From positions 1-64,000 of the forward strand of contig CALCVP010000008.1 of NCBI GenBank assembly GCA_937907705.1: a stretch of 64,000 bases of DNA, read 5' to 3'. The position numbers and the translations under genes are program-made. The notes beneath the pieces are model-generated. The model saw only the letters and a program-made list of their open reading frames with translations, was not told the origin of the DNA and did not search any database. The stretch comes from an uncultured Prevotella sp. GTDB taxonomy: Bacteria > Bacteroidota > Bacteroidia > Bacteroidales > Bacteroidaceae. Shown in pieces: positions 43,319 through 52,333 of this stretch. Each line of letters starts with the position of its first letter. Positions within the stretch are counted from its first letter, which is position 1.

Positions 43319-45808
43319 TCAATGAGCCACAGTCAGTTTTACCACGTCTCCTGCCTTTGTATCAATGTCATACAGTTGCTCTCCGCTTCTAACAGAGGCT
43401 GCATGAACAGTGTCTACTGCCACATAATGGCCGTCTTGCAAGCGTGTAACCGGCATGGTATAGAGGTCAAACAGCGGGTTTGGATTGCTACCTTCAGCCG
43501 TTTTCAGCACATGCGTAGCAGAAACAAGTGGCGTGGTGGTGCGCAAGCGCAGATTGCCTCCAATGGAAGAACGAATGCTGACAGATACCAAGCGCCCCTT
43601 GCGCCATGTCATTTGGTCTATCACAAAGCCTCCTGCCGTGCGCAAGCCACTTACTTCACCCTCTTGCCATTCTTGCGGAATGGCAGGCAACAAGTTGACA
43701 CAACCGTCATGACTCTGCACCATCATCTCGGCAATGCCTGCCGTACAGCCAAAGTTTCCGTCTATCTGGAAAGGCGGATGCGCATCAAACATATTGGGAT
43801 AAGTGCCGCCATCCTGCCCTTTCAAACGGTCAACGGGCACCAAGGTCAACTGGTTCTTTATCAGTTGGTAAGCATGATTGCCATCAAAGCAGCGCGCCCA
43901 TAGGCACACTTTCCAGCCCATGCTCCAGCCCGTAGAGGGGTCGCCACGCTGAATGAGTGATGTCTTTACTGCCTCATAAGCCGCCGGCGTGCGATAAGGT
44001 GAGATGAGCGTACCGGGATAGAACGCCCACAAATGCGACACATGGCGGTGATGGTCTTTCGGACTGTCCCAGTCATCAGCCCACTCCTGCAACTGTCCAT
44101 ACTGTCCGATACGCAGCGGCATGAGCTGAGAGCGCAGGGTGAGCAGCGTGTCTGCAAACAAGCTGTCGGTAGCCAACAGCGTAGCGGCAGCAGCAGTATG
44201 GCTGAACAGGTCTGCCAACAGCTCGTTGTCCATCGTAACTCCAGCAAAGAGATTGGTGCCCCGCTTAGGTGCGGGCGAATTTTCGGGCGACACAGACGGG
44301 CACACTACCTTGTAGCCATTGCGCGGGTCAGTGGTCAAGAAATCTACAAAGAAGGTGGCAGCTCCCTTCAACAGTGGATAAGCACGGCTCAGAAATTGCT
44401 TGTCGCCAGTGTAGAGCCATCGGGTCCACAGGTGTTGGCACAGCCATGCGCCCGACATAGGCCACGCCCCACTATACACTTTATCCACTGCCCCCGTCAT
44501 GCGCCATAGGTCTGTATTGTGATGTGCCACCCATCCACGGCAGCCATACATGCGGCGTGCAGTCTCGGCTCCTGCCTCACTGAGCTCTTCTATCATCTTG
44601 AATAAAGGGTCGTGCAGCTCGCTCAGATTGGTTATTTCTGCCGGCCAATAGTTCATCTCCGTATTGATATTGGTAGTATAGCGACATTTCCAGGCAGGAT
44701 TAAGGTTTTCATTCCATTTACCTTGCAAGTTGGCAGGCTGGCAACCTGGCTGCGATGAGCTAATCAACAGGTAACGTCCAAACTGGAAATAGAGTGCGAC
44801 CAACTGGTTATCGGTAGCAGTAGAGAAATCGCGTATGCGCTCGTCGGTAGGCTTCTTTGTAAAATGATTGTCGCCAAGGTTCAGCTTCACCCTGCCAAAC
44901 TGTTGCTGATAAAGAGCTATATGCTCATGCTTGGCTTGTTCATAAGGCTTGCTGCTGGCTTTCATATAGGCTGCCACACGCGCCACAGGGTCGCCACTGA
45001 TGTCATTATAATTGACAAAATTGGTGGCCATAGCCACATAGAAAGTTACCTCATCAGCCCCTTTCACCGTCAAGGTGGTGTCTGTACAGCTCACACTGCC
45101 ACCCTTGTTAACCACCTTGGCACTGACAACAAAGCGCACCTTGCCCGGCACACTGTCGGCAGCGGCAGTACTGGTGCCGGTCATGGTCAGCACTTGATTT
45201 TTGCAACTGCGTGCCACGGGTTGCCCTTTTGGATAACTCAGAGAACTGGTAAAGCTTATTTTGCCACGGCGAGAAGCCGTATAACGCACTATCAGCAACT
45301 GGTCTTTGAAAGAAGTAAACGCCTCTTCGCGATAAGCAGTCTTGCCTACCTTATAGGTAACCACAGAGAGAGCGCTGTCTATACAAAGCTTGCGCACCAA
45401 ACTGGTGTACTGCCGGTGATGCCGGAAAGCCACCTTTAGGCTACCCGCAGTCTGGTAAGCCGCACCAGAGCCCTTGTGCCACGGAGCCAGCAGTTGTGTC
45501 TCTGCCAGCCGCTGAGCCTCAACACTGTTGCCGCTAAACACCAACTGGCGCAAATGGTTCAAGTGCTGCAAGGTTTGCGGATTATAGTTAGTATAAGGCG
45601 AACCCTTAGAAATGGTTTCTTCATTGAGCTGAAACTCCTCGGTAACAGGATTGCCATAGACCATCGCTGCAATCCTGCCATTGCCCAAAGGCAACGCAGC
45701 ATTCCAACTGGCGGCAGGCTTATTGTACCACAAATAAAGGTCATTGGCTGCACCCGCAGACAGCGACAACACAGCCAACAAGGCTAAAAGAAAAAGTCGT
45801 TTGTTCAT
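43319..45808 (-). CDS. Glycoside hydrolase family 95 alpha-L-fucosidase (or related alpha-L-galactosidase)
   Basis: An 829-residue exported enzyme that would remove fucose or L-galactose from glycans. The signal peptide is NKRLFLLALLAVLSLSAGAA; starts at 45814 or 45865 are alternatives. The mature N-terminus reads LWYNKPAASWNAALPLGNGRIAA (in part), the typical GH95 opening. The active-site region TNINTEMNYWPAE contains the paired asparagines of the family, and DHHRHVSHLWAFYPG lies near the C-terminal catalytic part. Target glycans could be mucin, milk or plant xyloglucan. The adjacent divergent membrane regulator probably controls it. Confidence 0.92.
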   Translation of the reverse strand: MNKRLFLLALLAVLSLSAGAANDLYLWYNKPAASWNAALPLGNGRIAAMVYGNPVTEEFQLNEETISKGSPYTNYNPQTLQHLNHLRQLVFSGNSVEAQRLAETQLLAPWHKGSGAAYQTAGSLKVAFRHHRQYTSLVRKLCIDSALSVVTYKVGKTAYREEAFTSFKDQLLIVRYTASRRGKISFTSSLSYPKGQPVARSCKNQVLTMTGTSTAAADSVPGKVRFVVSAKVVNKGGSVSCTDTTLTVKGADEVTFYVAMATNFVNYNDISGDPVARVAAYMKASSKPYEQAKHEHIALYQQQFGRVKLNLGDNHFTKKPTDERIRDFSTATDNQLVALYFQFGRYLLISSSQPGCQPANLQGKWNENLNPAWKCRYTTNINTEMNYWPAEITNLSELHDPLFKMIEELSEAGAETARRMYGCRGWVAHHNTDLWRMTGAVDKVYSGAWPMSGAWLCQHLWTRWLYTGDKQFLSRAYPLLKGAATFFVDFLTTDPRNGYKVVCPSVSPENSPAPKRGTNLFAGVTMDNELLADLFSHTAAAATLLATDSLFADTLLTLRSQLMPLRIGQYGQLQEWADDWDSPKDHHRHVSHLWAFYPGTLISPYRTPAAYEAVKTSLIQRGDPSTGWSMGWKVCLWARCFDGNHAYQLIKNQLTLVPVDRLKGQDGGTYPNMFDAHPPFQIDGNFGCTAGIAEMMVQSHDGCVNLLPAIPQEWQEGEVSGLRTAGGFVIDQMTWRKGRLVSVSIRSSIGGNLRLRTTTPLVSATHVLKTAEGSNPNPLFDLYTMPVTRLQDGHYVAVDTVHAASVRSGEQLYDIDTKAGDVVKLTVAH

Positions 45809-46011
45809 AATCATGTCGTAAAGATTATTGTTTTCATAGTTCAAAAAAGTAGTTTTCTGCTGCAAAAATAGACATATAAAGTGTCTTTTGCGTGGATTAT
45901 AATCCGCAAAACGTGTATTTTTATCTTTTCACCTCGCAATAATTGCTTTTTCGCACCTCACCGAGTGGTATATAAATCATATTTGTTACATTTGCAACAA
46001 TTTTTAAAATC

Positions 46012-48426
46012 ATGAGACACTACTTACTTGCTATTCTGCTGACACTGCTCTGTTGCCACAACAGCTGGGCAGCACCACATATCAAAATCACCCACTTTAA
46101 CGAACTCAACGGCTTTGCACAGAGCACCGTTACCTATGCCATACAAGACCGGACTGGCTATATATGGTTGGCCACTTGGGACGGACTGGACCGCTACGAC
46201 GGCTACCGCTTTAAACGGTTCAAGGCCCGCCCTGGCGACAACTCGCCCTTAAAGCAGAACCGCATCAATTACATCAGAGAGACAAAAAGCGGCAAACTGT
46301 TTTGCAAGGCAGGCAACGGCAATGTGGACAGCTACTATCTATTTGACAAAACCACTGAAAGGTTTACACCAACCCATATCAACAAGAATGAACCTAAGAA
46401 AGCCTACCATCCCACCAAGGCAGACAGCAGCATTGTCAACAGCATTGGGAAATACAGAAACATCAAGAAACAGCTGCTGCTGAAAGACCGGCAAGGGGGC
46501 ATTTGGGTCTACTCGCACCGTGGATTAGACCGTATATCAATAGAGAAAACTCCCATCCAGCCTACACGCTACACACCGTTTGCCGAAGAAATTATATGCG
46601 GCATGATGCTTGACCGGCAACAGTGCACATGGATTGCCGACAAGAATGGCGTGGTAAGGATAGCCAATAAAGCAGGAAAGACCATAGGCTATCTGGCACC
46701 CAACGGCAATCTGACACCACAGATGAGCGTATTCGGCCATAACATCTATACACTCTATGAAGACAGCCACGGCTATATCTGGTTGGGCAGCAAGCCCGAC
46801 GGATTGTTTCGCTTGCGCAAACGGATCGGCGGATACGCCATAGAGCACTTTGTGCATCAGCCTGACAATCCCCAATCGCTCAGCAACGACGAGATATATG
46901 ACATCACCGAAGACGGCAAGGGACGCTTATGGATAGGCACCTTCAAGGGAGGGCTCAATATTGTGGAGCACCCACAAGCGCAACAGTTGCGCTTTGCCAA
47001 CCTGTCAAAAGGCATCAGGCAATATCCACATCAAGCCACTGAGACACGTACCATGTGCCGTGTGGGACACATTATGCTGATAGGTACCAACACAGGATTG
47101 GTAACTTGCAATGCGAACTTGCCGTTGCACGCCATGCGCTTCTATCTGAATCAACGCAACCCTGCCGACAAAGCATCGCTCTGCAACAACCGTATCATGC
47201 GCATAGCATGTATCAACGGCACACAGATATACATAGCTACATGTGGCGGTGGACTGTGCAAGGTGGCTTCTTCTAACCTGCTGACCCATCACATACGGTT
47301 TGATGCCATGACTACCAACAACGGCATGGCGAGCGATGTATGCTTGACTATGGGCAAAGACCGCCACGACAAGCTATGGATTGCAGCTGAAGCGTGTGTT
47401 ATGAGTTATGATCCTCAGACACAAAAGTTTACCAACTATATGGGCAGAACCTTTGGCAGCGACTTTGTGTTCACTGAGGCGCAACCGCTCTGTCTGCCTG
47501 ATGGACATGTGTTGGTAGGCACCACGCAAGGCATTATCAACATGAACCCCATGTTAATGGGCAAGAGCCAGTTTGTGCCACAATTGGTATTCTCCTGTCC
47601 CAGCCATGTAAACCTGCCGCCGGAAGAGCACAACCTCAACATAGAAGTGGCTGCACTCGACTATAACAAAAACGTGGAGATACAATATTTCTACAGGTTG
47701 GAAGGCATAGACACTGTATGGAACAGTACCTCTGACAACCATATCAACCTCTATCATCTGCCGGCAGGCAACTTCAAATTACACGTAAAATCAACCAATG
47801 GCGATGGAGTGCCTGTCAACAACGAACGCATCATCTATATTCATCGCAAGGCTTTCTTCAGCGAAACGCCTACCGCCTGGATGCTCTACGGTGCACTACT
47901 GCTCATTGTGGTCTATGGCCTGTTAAAACTATTGGGACATATCAAGAAATTAGAAAAGGAAATCAAATATCTGAAACTCACAGGCAATGAAAAGTTAGAA
48001 TACCTTAATGCACGTCTGCCTGAAATATGGTCAGACAGCAACAACACGGAAACAATAGTCAGCAACAGTCCTGCTGAACCCACCGACACAGACGAGTTTA
48101 TCAAGAAAATAGCGCTGTCAGTACAGCAGAATATAGACAATGAACAATTCTCTGTAACTGATTTAGCCACCGAAATGGGTGTCAGTCGTTCTGTGCTTTA
48201 CATCAAGATAAAACAAGCATTAGGCATTACTCCTAACAATTACATACAAAACTGCCGCATAGAAAAAGCGGCACAAATGCTCAAAAGTGGCAATGACAAT
48301 GTGTCTAACGTAGCATATAGCTGTGGTTTTGCCGATCCCAAATACTTCAGTAGATGCTTCAAGAAAGCAAAAGGATGCACACCTACGGAATATCAAAAGC
48401 AAAACAAGAAGGAAAAAAACATTTGA
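46012..48426 (+). CDS. Membrane-bound regulator: sensor propeller plus AraC-type DNA-binding domain
   Basis: An 804-residue protein that joins an extracytoplasmic sensor directly to a DNA-binding domain. In order: signal peptide/first helix (1-20), two-component-regulator-type beta-propeller repeats (about 25-520, such as YIWLATWDGLDRYDGYRF and GRLWIGTFKGGLNI), a Y_Y_Y domain (about 530-615), one membrane helix (about 624-645) and an AraC/HTH_18 domain at about 695-800 (EFSVTDL-like, VAYSCGFADPKYFSRCFKK). No histidine kinase, phospho-acceptor or receiver domain is present, unlike hybrid two-component regulators of about 1300 residues. It is divergent from the GH95 gene and likely senses a fucosylated glycan fragment. 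Confidence 0.9.
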   Translation: MRHYLLAILLTLLCCHNSWAAPHIKITHFNELNGFAQSTVTYAIQDRTGYIWLATWDGLDRYDGYRFKRFKARPGDNSPLKQNRINYIRETKSGKLFCKAGNGNVDSYYLFDKTTERFTPTHINKNEPKKAYHPTKADSSIVNSIGKYRNIKKQLLLKDRQGGIWVYSHRGLDRISIEKTPIQPTRYTPFAEEIICGMMLDRQQCTWIADKNGVVRIANKAGKTIGYLAPNGNLTPQMSVFGHNIYTLYEDSHGYIWLGSKPDGLFRLRKRIGGYAIEHFVHQPDNPQSLSNDEIYDITEDGKGRLWIGTFKGGLNIVEHPQAQQLRFANLSKGIRQYPHQATETRTMCRVGHIMLIGTNTGLVTCNANLPLHAMRFYLNQRNPADKASLCNNRIMRIACINGTQIYIATCGGGLCKVASSNLLTHHIRFDAMTTNNGMASDVCLTMGKDRHDKLWIAAEACVMSYDPQTQKFTNYMGRTFGSDFVFTEAQPLCLPDGHVLVGTTQGIINMNPMLMGKSQFVPQLVFSCPSHVNLPPEEHNLNIEVAALDYNKNVEIQYFYRLEGIDTVWNSTSDNHINLYHLPAGNFKLHVKSTNGDGVPVNNERIIYIHRKAFFSETPTAWMLYGALLLIVVYGLLKLLGHIKKLEKEIKYLKLTGNEKLEYLNARLPEIWSDSNNTETIVSNSPAEPTDTDEFIKKIALSVQQNIDNEQFSVTDLATEMGVSRSVLYIKIKQALGITPNNYIQNCRIEKAAQMLKSGNDNVSNVAYSCGFADPKYFSRCFKKAKGCTPTEYQKQNKKEKNI

Positions 48427-48487
48427 ACAGCCTTCAAATAGCGTTTTAATGCCGTTCAAACAGCATTAAAACGCTTATGATTCAGGT
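48422..48487. repeat. 22-base-period repeat array, TTTGAAC type (array H)
   Basis: Units start at 48422 (TTTGAACAGCC), 48444 (TTTTAATGCC) and 48466 (TTAAAACGC). The stop codon TGA of the regulator gene at 48424-48426 lies inside the first TTTGAAC, as in the array after the MFS gene. GCGTTTTAATGC faces GCATTAAAACGC, forming a 12-base-pair stem. Confidence 0.75.
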
Positions 48488-48575
48488 TATTTTCTTCAAA
48501 ATACACAACCTCCTTTCAAGAGGCATTATCTATCTGCCGATAATAAAAGATACGGAATAACCAACAATACCACTG

Positions 48576-48764
48576 CTACCGGTGTCTGTTGGCACGCTGC
48601 TCACGATACTTGGCCTTCTGCTTGGCAGAACCACTGCCGTGTGCACCTGTAATATATTGCTTCTTCTTGGCCTTGGTTTTCACCTTTCCGCCAGTGCCCT
48701 TTGATTGGGAGGACTTCTTGAAGACAATACCTCCACCTGCTATTATATCATCAATATCGCTCAT
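48576..48764 (-). CDS. Small lysine-rich basic protein, hypothetical
   Basis: A 62-residue product. The first 16 residues are acidic and hydrophobic (SDIDDIIAGGGIVFKK). The rest is lysine, glycine, serine and arginine with no hydrophobic core, so it is probably disordered and could bind nucleic acid or the ribosome. I recognise no family. The coherent composition suggests a real gene rather than chance. It lies alone between repeat array H and the AICAR formyltransferase terminator. Confidence 0.5.
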   Translation of the reverse strand: MSDIDDIIAGGGIVFKKSSQSKGTGGKVKTKAKKKQYITGAHGSGSAKQKAKYREQRANRHR

Positions 48765-48861
48765 GTTATTATGTAGTTTAAAACATTATTGGGGCTGTCT
48801 GCTGCATCATAGCTTGCCTATCGCAATACAAATAACCCATAATGACAAAATTGTAAGAATG

Positions 48862-48902
48862 AAAAAAAAGGGGATTGGCACACGTATTCGCAACCAATCC
48901 CC
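48862..48902 (-). terminator. Intrinsic terminator after the AICAR formyltransferase gene
   Basis: On the minus strand, GGGGATTGG (48894-48902) and CCAATCCCC (48870-48878) form a stem followed by eight T residues (A-run at 48862-48869). A textbook terminator. Confidence 0.9.
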
Positions 48903-48961
48903 ATCAAATAATTTATGTATAAAGGGTGCATGCAATTATCCATTGCCATTGCCTCAACCTA

Positions 48962-50143
48962 TCAATGATGGAAAAGACGAACGCCAGTAAAGGCCATTGC
49001 TATGCCATACTTGTCGCAAGTGTCTATCACATTGTCGTCGCGTACAGAGCCACCGGCCTGAGCTATGTATTGCACACCGCTCTTATGGGCACGCTCTATG
49101 TTGTCGCCAAAGGGAAAGAAAGCATCACTACCCAAGGCAACACCTGTATTCTTGGCTATCCACTCCTTCTTTTCTGCCATAGTAAGCACCTCTGGTTTCT
49201 CCTTAAAGAACTTCTGCCAAGTGCCGTCAGCCAATACATCATCGTGGTCTTCGCTGATATATACATCAATGGTATTGTCGCGATCGGCACGGCGTATGCC
49301 GTCAACGAAAGGCAAATTCATTACCTTTGGATGCTGGCGAAGCCACCAAATGTCAGCCTTGTTGCCTGCCAAACGAGTACAATGGATACGGCTCTGCTGG
49401 CCCGCACCAATACCAATAGCTTGACCATCTTTTACATAGCATACCGAGTTACTTTGGGTGTACTTCAGTGTTATCAAGCTAATAATCAAGTCGCGAAGGG
49501 CTTCTTTGGTAAAGTTCTTATTCTTGGTAGGTATGTTTTCGAACAAAGCCGGGTCATCTAACTTCACCTCGTTGCGGCCTTGCTCAAAGGTAATGCCAAA
49601 CACTTGCTTGTGTTCAATAGACGCAGGAACATAGTTGGGGTCTATCTTTATAACGTTGTATGTACCCTTGCGCTTAGCTTTCAGTATCTCAATAGCCTCT
49701 GGAGTAAAGTCAGGAGCAATCACTCCATCGCTCACTTCACGCTTCAAAAGAGTAGCTGTGGCTGCATCGCAAGTGTCGCTCAAGGCTACAAAGTCGCCAT
49801 AGCTGCTCATTCGGTCGGCACCACGGGCGCGAGCGTAAGCACAAGCCAAGGGAGAAAGCTCTATCTTCACATCATCAACAAAGTAAATCTTCTTGAGTGT
49901 GTCGCTTAGAGGTAAGCCAACAGCAGCGCCAGCAGGCGAAACATGCTTGAAACTGGCAGCAGCCGGCAGACCGGTAGCTGCTTTCAATTCTTTGACAAGT
50001 TGCCAGCTGTTGAGTGCGTCGAGGAAGTTAATATATCCAGGACGGCCATTAATAACTTCGATTGGCAATTCGCCTTCCTCCATATAAATGCGTGAAGGCT
50101 TTTGATTCGGATTGCATCCGTACTTTAATGCTAATTCTTTCAT
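48962..50143 (-). CDS. Stand-alone AICAR formyltransferase
   Basis: A 393-residue enzyme for the ninth purine step, in which 10-formyl-tetrahydrofolate formylates AICAR to FAICAR. It matches the AICARFT half of PurH (SFKHVSPAGAAVG, then RMSSYGDFVALSD and VASDAFFPFGDNIE-like GSDAFFPFGDNIERA), with no N-terminal IMP cyclohydrolase domain. Bacteroidales commonly carry such a single-domain copy beside a full PurH. The frame opens with TTG at 50149, but the ATG at 50141-50143 (MKELALKYG) is preferred. The promoter carries a perfect palindrome, hinting at specific regulation, perhaps by purines or folate. Confidence 0.9.
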   Translation of the reverse strand: MKELALKYGCNPNQKPSRIYMEEGELPIEVINGRPGYINFLDALNSWQLVKELKAATGLPAAASFKHVSPAGAAVGLPLSDTLKKIYFVDDVKIELSPLACAYARARGADRMSSYGDFVALSDTCDAATATLLKREVSDGVIAPDFTPEAIEILKAKRKGTYNVIKIDPNYVPASIEHKQVFGITFEQGRNEVKLDDPALFENIPTKNKNFTKEALRDLIISLITLKYTQSNSVCYVKDGQAIGIGAGQQSRIHCTRLAGNKADIWWLRQHPKVMNLPFVDGIRRADRDNTIDVYISEDHDDVLADGTWQKFFKEKPEVLTMAEKKEWIAKNTGVALGSDAFFPFGDNIERAHKSGVQYIAQAGGSVRDDNVIDTCDKYGIAMAFTGVRLFHH

Positions 50144-50168
50144 GCTCAATAAACGGTTTATTGCTGTG

Positions 50169-50198
50169 CAAAATTACAGTAAAGTTACTGTAAATCAA
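50169..50198 (-). promoter_or_regulatory. Promoter of the AICAR formyltransferase gene
   Basis: On the minus strand, TTG at 50196-50198 and TAATTTTG at 50169-50176 are 19 bases apart. The leader to the ATG at 50143 is about 20 bases. Confidence 0.7.
50174..50193. promoter_or_regulatory. Palindromic operator candidate
   Basis: TTACAGTAA at 50174-50182 and TTACTGTAA at 50185-50193 are exact reverse complements separated by two bases. The site fills the space between the -33 and -7 elements of the AICAR formyltransferase promoter, so a dimeric protein bound here would block RNA polymerase. Confidence 0.65.
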
Positions 50199-50255
50199 AA
50201 TAATTGACTCTATTTTTTGTGCTTTCAACCCATTTCGCTTGACAGAAGCAGCATT

Positions 50256-51671
50256 TTACTTCATACTCCAACGCACACCGATATTGAGATTGAAGTTGAA
50301 GGGTTTATCTGTATACAGACTTTTCATACTGCTTCCATTGTCAATATAATAGTTGAGACCTGGCTCTGCATACACGCCCCAACTGCGGTTGAAACTATAC
50401 TGTATGCCTGCTGAAACATTGACAGAAAACTGCGGCTTTGTCTCGGACACATCCTCACTGCTCTCGTTTATCACCTGTCCTGCATTCAAATTTTGTGTGG
50501 TGGCGGTGCCTTTGACGCATAACTCTGCCGCTCCGCCAGCTCCAGCATATACGGACAAGTGGCTATATTGCCACAAACGATAATTCAACTTCAACGGAAC
50601 ACCAATATACTGAAGCTTCTGCTCTATATTGGTTCCATACTCTTTATCGCCCGATTCGATGTCTGTTGTCAAGTTAGTATAGAACGCTCCAGACTCCAAT
50701 GTCCATCTGTCTGCCAATGGAATATGCAGCGACAGACCTAATTTTACAGGTTGATGATGCTTTACCTTTACCCGATTGGAAACGGCATTAAAAGTGTTTT
50801 TAGCCGTGAAAAGTTCGTTGTTGGAAGCAACAATGTTATTGTCAAATACAGGATCACTCTGTGGAGCGTTTGCCATGTCACCACTTCCAGAAGCTGAAAA
50901 GCTGCCAATGGAAGTAAGGTTGGAACCATAGACACTCACCAATGCAGTGCGCTGACGACTAACAGCATGGTGCAGTCGCGCCTGACGGTCTGTACCCGTG
51001 GAAGAAAAAGCACTATAAGCAGATTTCTTGGCAGCAGAGTTGCCTGAAATATGAGGCTGAGTAGGCTGATTGGAAACAGGTTGCTGGGCTTGTACATCTG
51101 TGTTTTTGCCATTTTGTGAAATCGCTTTAACAGGATGTTGCCCTACTTCTGCCACTTTATCCTCAGCTTTTAATTGTTCTTTCTCCGCACGTTTTGCAGC
51201 AGCATAAAGGTTATCTTGGCACACTGTTGGTGCTGACTGATGCGCTGCTTGCACCGCTGCAGCCGCCAAACTTCCTTGCTCCTGAGCTGCAATGGTACGC
51301 TGACGCACCACTGCAGCAGTTAAAGAAGACACCGACTGACGGGTTACAGCAGAAGTAGTATCTGTCAAAGAGGATGAAGAAGATGCAGACTGAGCTACCG
51401 GCAAACCACCATTTGCAGAGTTGTCACCATTCTCTGTCTTTTCCATATACACCACTATGCCACCTGCTAAAGCCACACACGCAGCCACAGCAGCCACCCG
51501 ACGCGTCCATAACGAAACGCTATGGGCAAGCGATTGAGAAGCATCAGCCTTGGAAGCGAGCATATCTTGCTGCCTCATGACTGCCTCTATGTCATCCCAA
51601 AGTCCCTTAGGAGCAGGCTGTTTGTCGTCAGACAACAACTTTCTAAGATGTTCTATCCATTGCTTTTCCAT
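50256..51671 (-). CDS. Anti-sigma-like/outer-membrane barrel fusion protein
   Basis: A 471-residue protein with unusual layout. Residues 1-55 are cytoplasmic and helical (EKQWIEHLRKLLSDD, then GLWDDIEAVM), like the head of anti-sigma factors. One membrane helix lies at about 57-76. A long serine/alanine/glutamine-rich linker (80-300) follows, and the last 165 residues look like a PorT-type outer-membrane barrel (KLGLSLHIPLADRWTLESGA, then VGVPLKLNYRL-like strand and NLNIGVRWSMK). It starts 4 bases after the ECF sigma gene stops, so the two are coupled. A chain anchored in both membranes is inferred. Confidence 0.75.
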   Translation of the reverse strand: MEKQWIEHLRKLLSDDKQPAPKGLWDDIEAVMRQQDMLASKADASQSLAHSVSLWTRRVAAVAACVALAGGIVVYMEKTENGDNSANGGLPVAQSASSSSSLTDTTSAVTRQSVSSLTAAVVRQRTIAAQEQGSLAAAAVQAAHQSAPTVCQDNLYAAAKRAEKEQLKAEDKVAEVGQHPVKAISQNGKNTDVQAQQPVSNQPTQPHISGNSAAKKSAYSAFSSTGTDRQARLHHAVSRQRTALVSVYGSNLTSIGSFSASGSGDMANAPQSDPVFDNNIVASNNELFTAKNTFNAVSNRVKVKHHQPVKLGLSLHIPLADRWTLESGAFYTNLTTDIESGDKEYGTNIEQKLQYIGVPLKLNYRLWQYSHLSVYAGAGGAAELCVKGTATTQNLNAGQVINESSEDVSETKPQFSVNVSAGIQYSFNRSWGVYAEPGLNYYIDNGSSMKSLYTDKPFNFNLNIGVRWSMK

Positions 51672-51675
51672 AACA

Positions 51676-52239
51676 TTAATCGTTTATATGGGATTTTTTG
51701 TATTCATTGATAAACTTGGCTAACAGAGCTTTTGCACGCAAAAACTGCGATGCAGAGGAACTTTCGCCAATGCCAAGCAGTTGAGCTATTTCTTTATGAC
51801 TTTTGTTTTCAAACACATAAAGGTTCAATACCATACGATAGCCGGGGGGCAACCGCAGTATTAAGTGACGTAACACATCAGGCGAAAGGCCTTCTACCTC
51901 CGGCTCTTCAGCTACATCCGGCAGCTTGTCGTCATACTCAACCAACTGCTTTGAGGCTGCTTGTCGCAGATAGTTTAATGCCTCATTGGCGGTAATGCGC
52001 AGCATCCAAGCCTTTAATGAGCCTTCGCCACGATAATGAAAGCTACCTATTGACGATATAATCTTGATGAAAGCATCTTGCAATATATCTTTTCGTGTTT
52101 CCACATCGGCTATATAACGGGCACATACGGCAGACATATATTCTATATTTCTGTCGTATAATGTTCGCATGGCTTTGCCATCTCCCTGCTTGACTTTAGC
52201 CAATATGTTTTCTTCTTTGTAGCTTCCGAAAAGTCTCAT
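51676..52239 (-). CDS. ECF-type RNA polymerase sigma factor
   Basis: A 187-residue sigma-70 family factor with only regions 2 and 4. Region 2 is at about 20-85 (GDGKAMRTLYDRNIEYM, then ILQDAFIKIISSIGSF) and region 4 at about 125-180 (GYRMVLNLYVFENKSHKEIA, then a helix-turn-helix). The ATG at 52237-52239 (MRLFGSYKEEN) is preferred. The frame extends 27 codons upstream with no sigma-like sequence. It is coupled to the anti-sigma-like barrel fusion, which probably holds it inactive until an envelope signal arrives. Its regulon is unknown. Confidence 0.92.
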   Translation of the reverse strand: MRLFGSYKEENILAKVKQGDGKAMRTLYDRNIEYMSAVCARYIADVETRKDILQDAFIKIISSIGSFHYRGEGSLKAWMLRITANEALNYLRQAASKQLVEYDDKLPDVAEEPEVEGLSPDVLRHLILRLPPGYRMVLNLYVFENKSHKEIAQLLGIGESSSASQFLRAKALLAKFINEYKKSHIND

Positions 52240-52333
52240 TGTTCTGTGCCATCTACAATCAGCAGTGCAAAGATAAACCAAAAGTTGCATATAAGCGCTA
52301 CAATAACGGCCTATATGCAACTGGACAAGTTCT

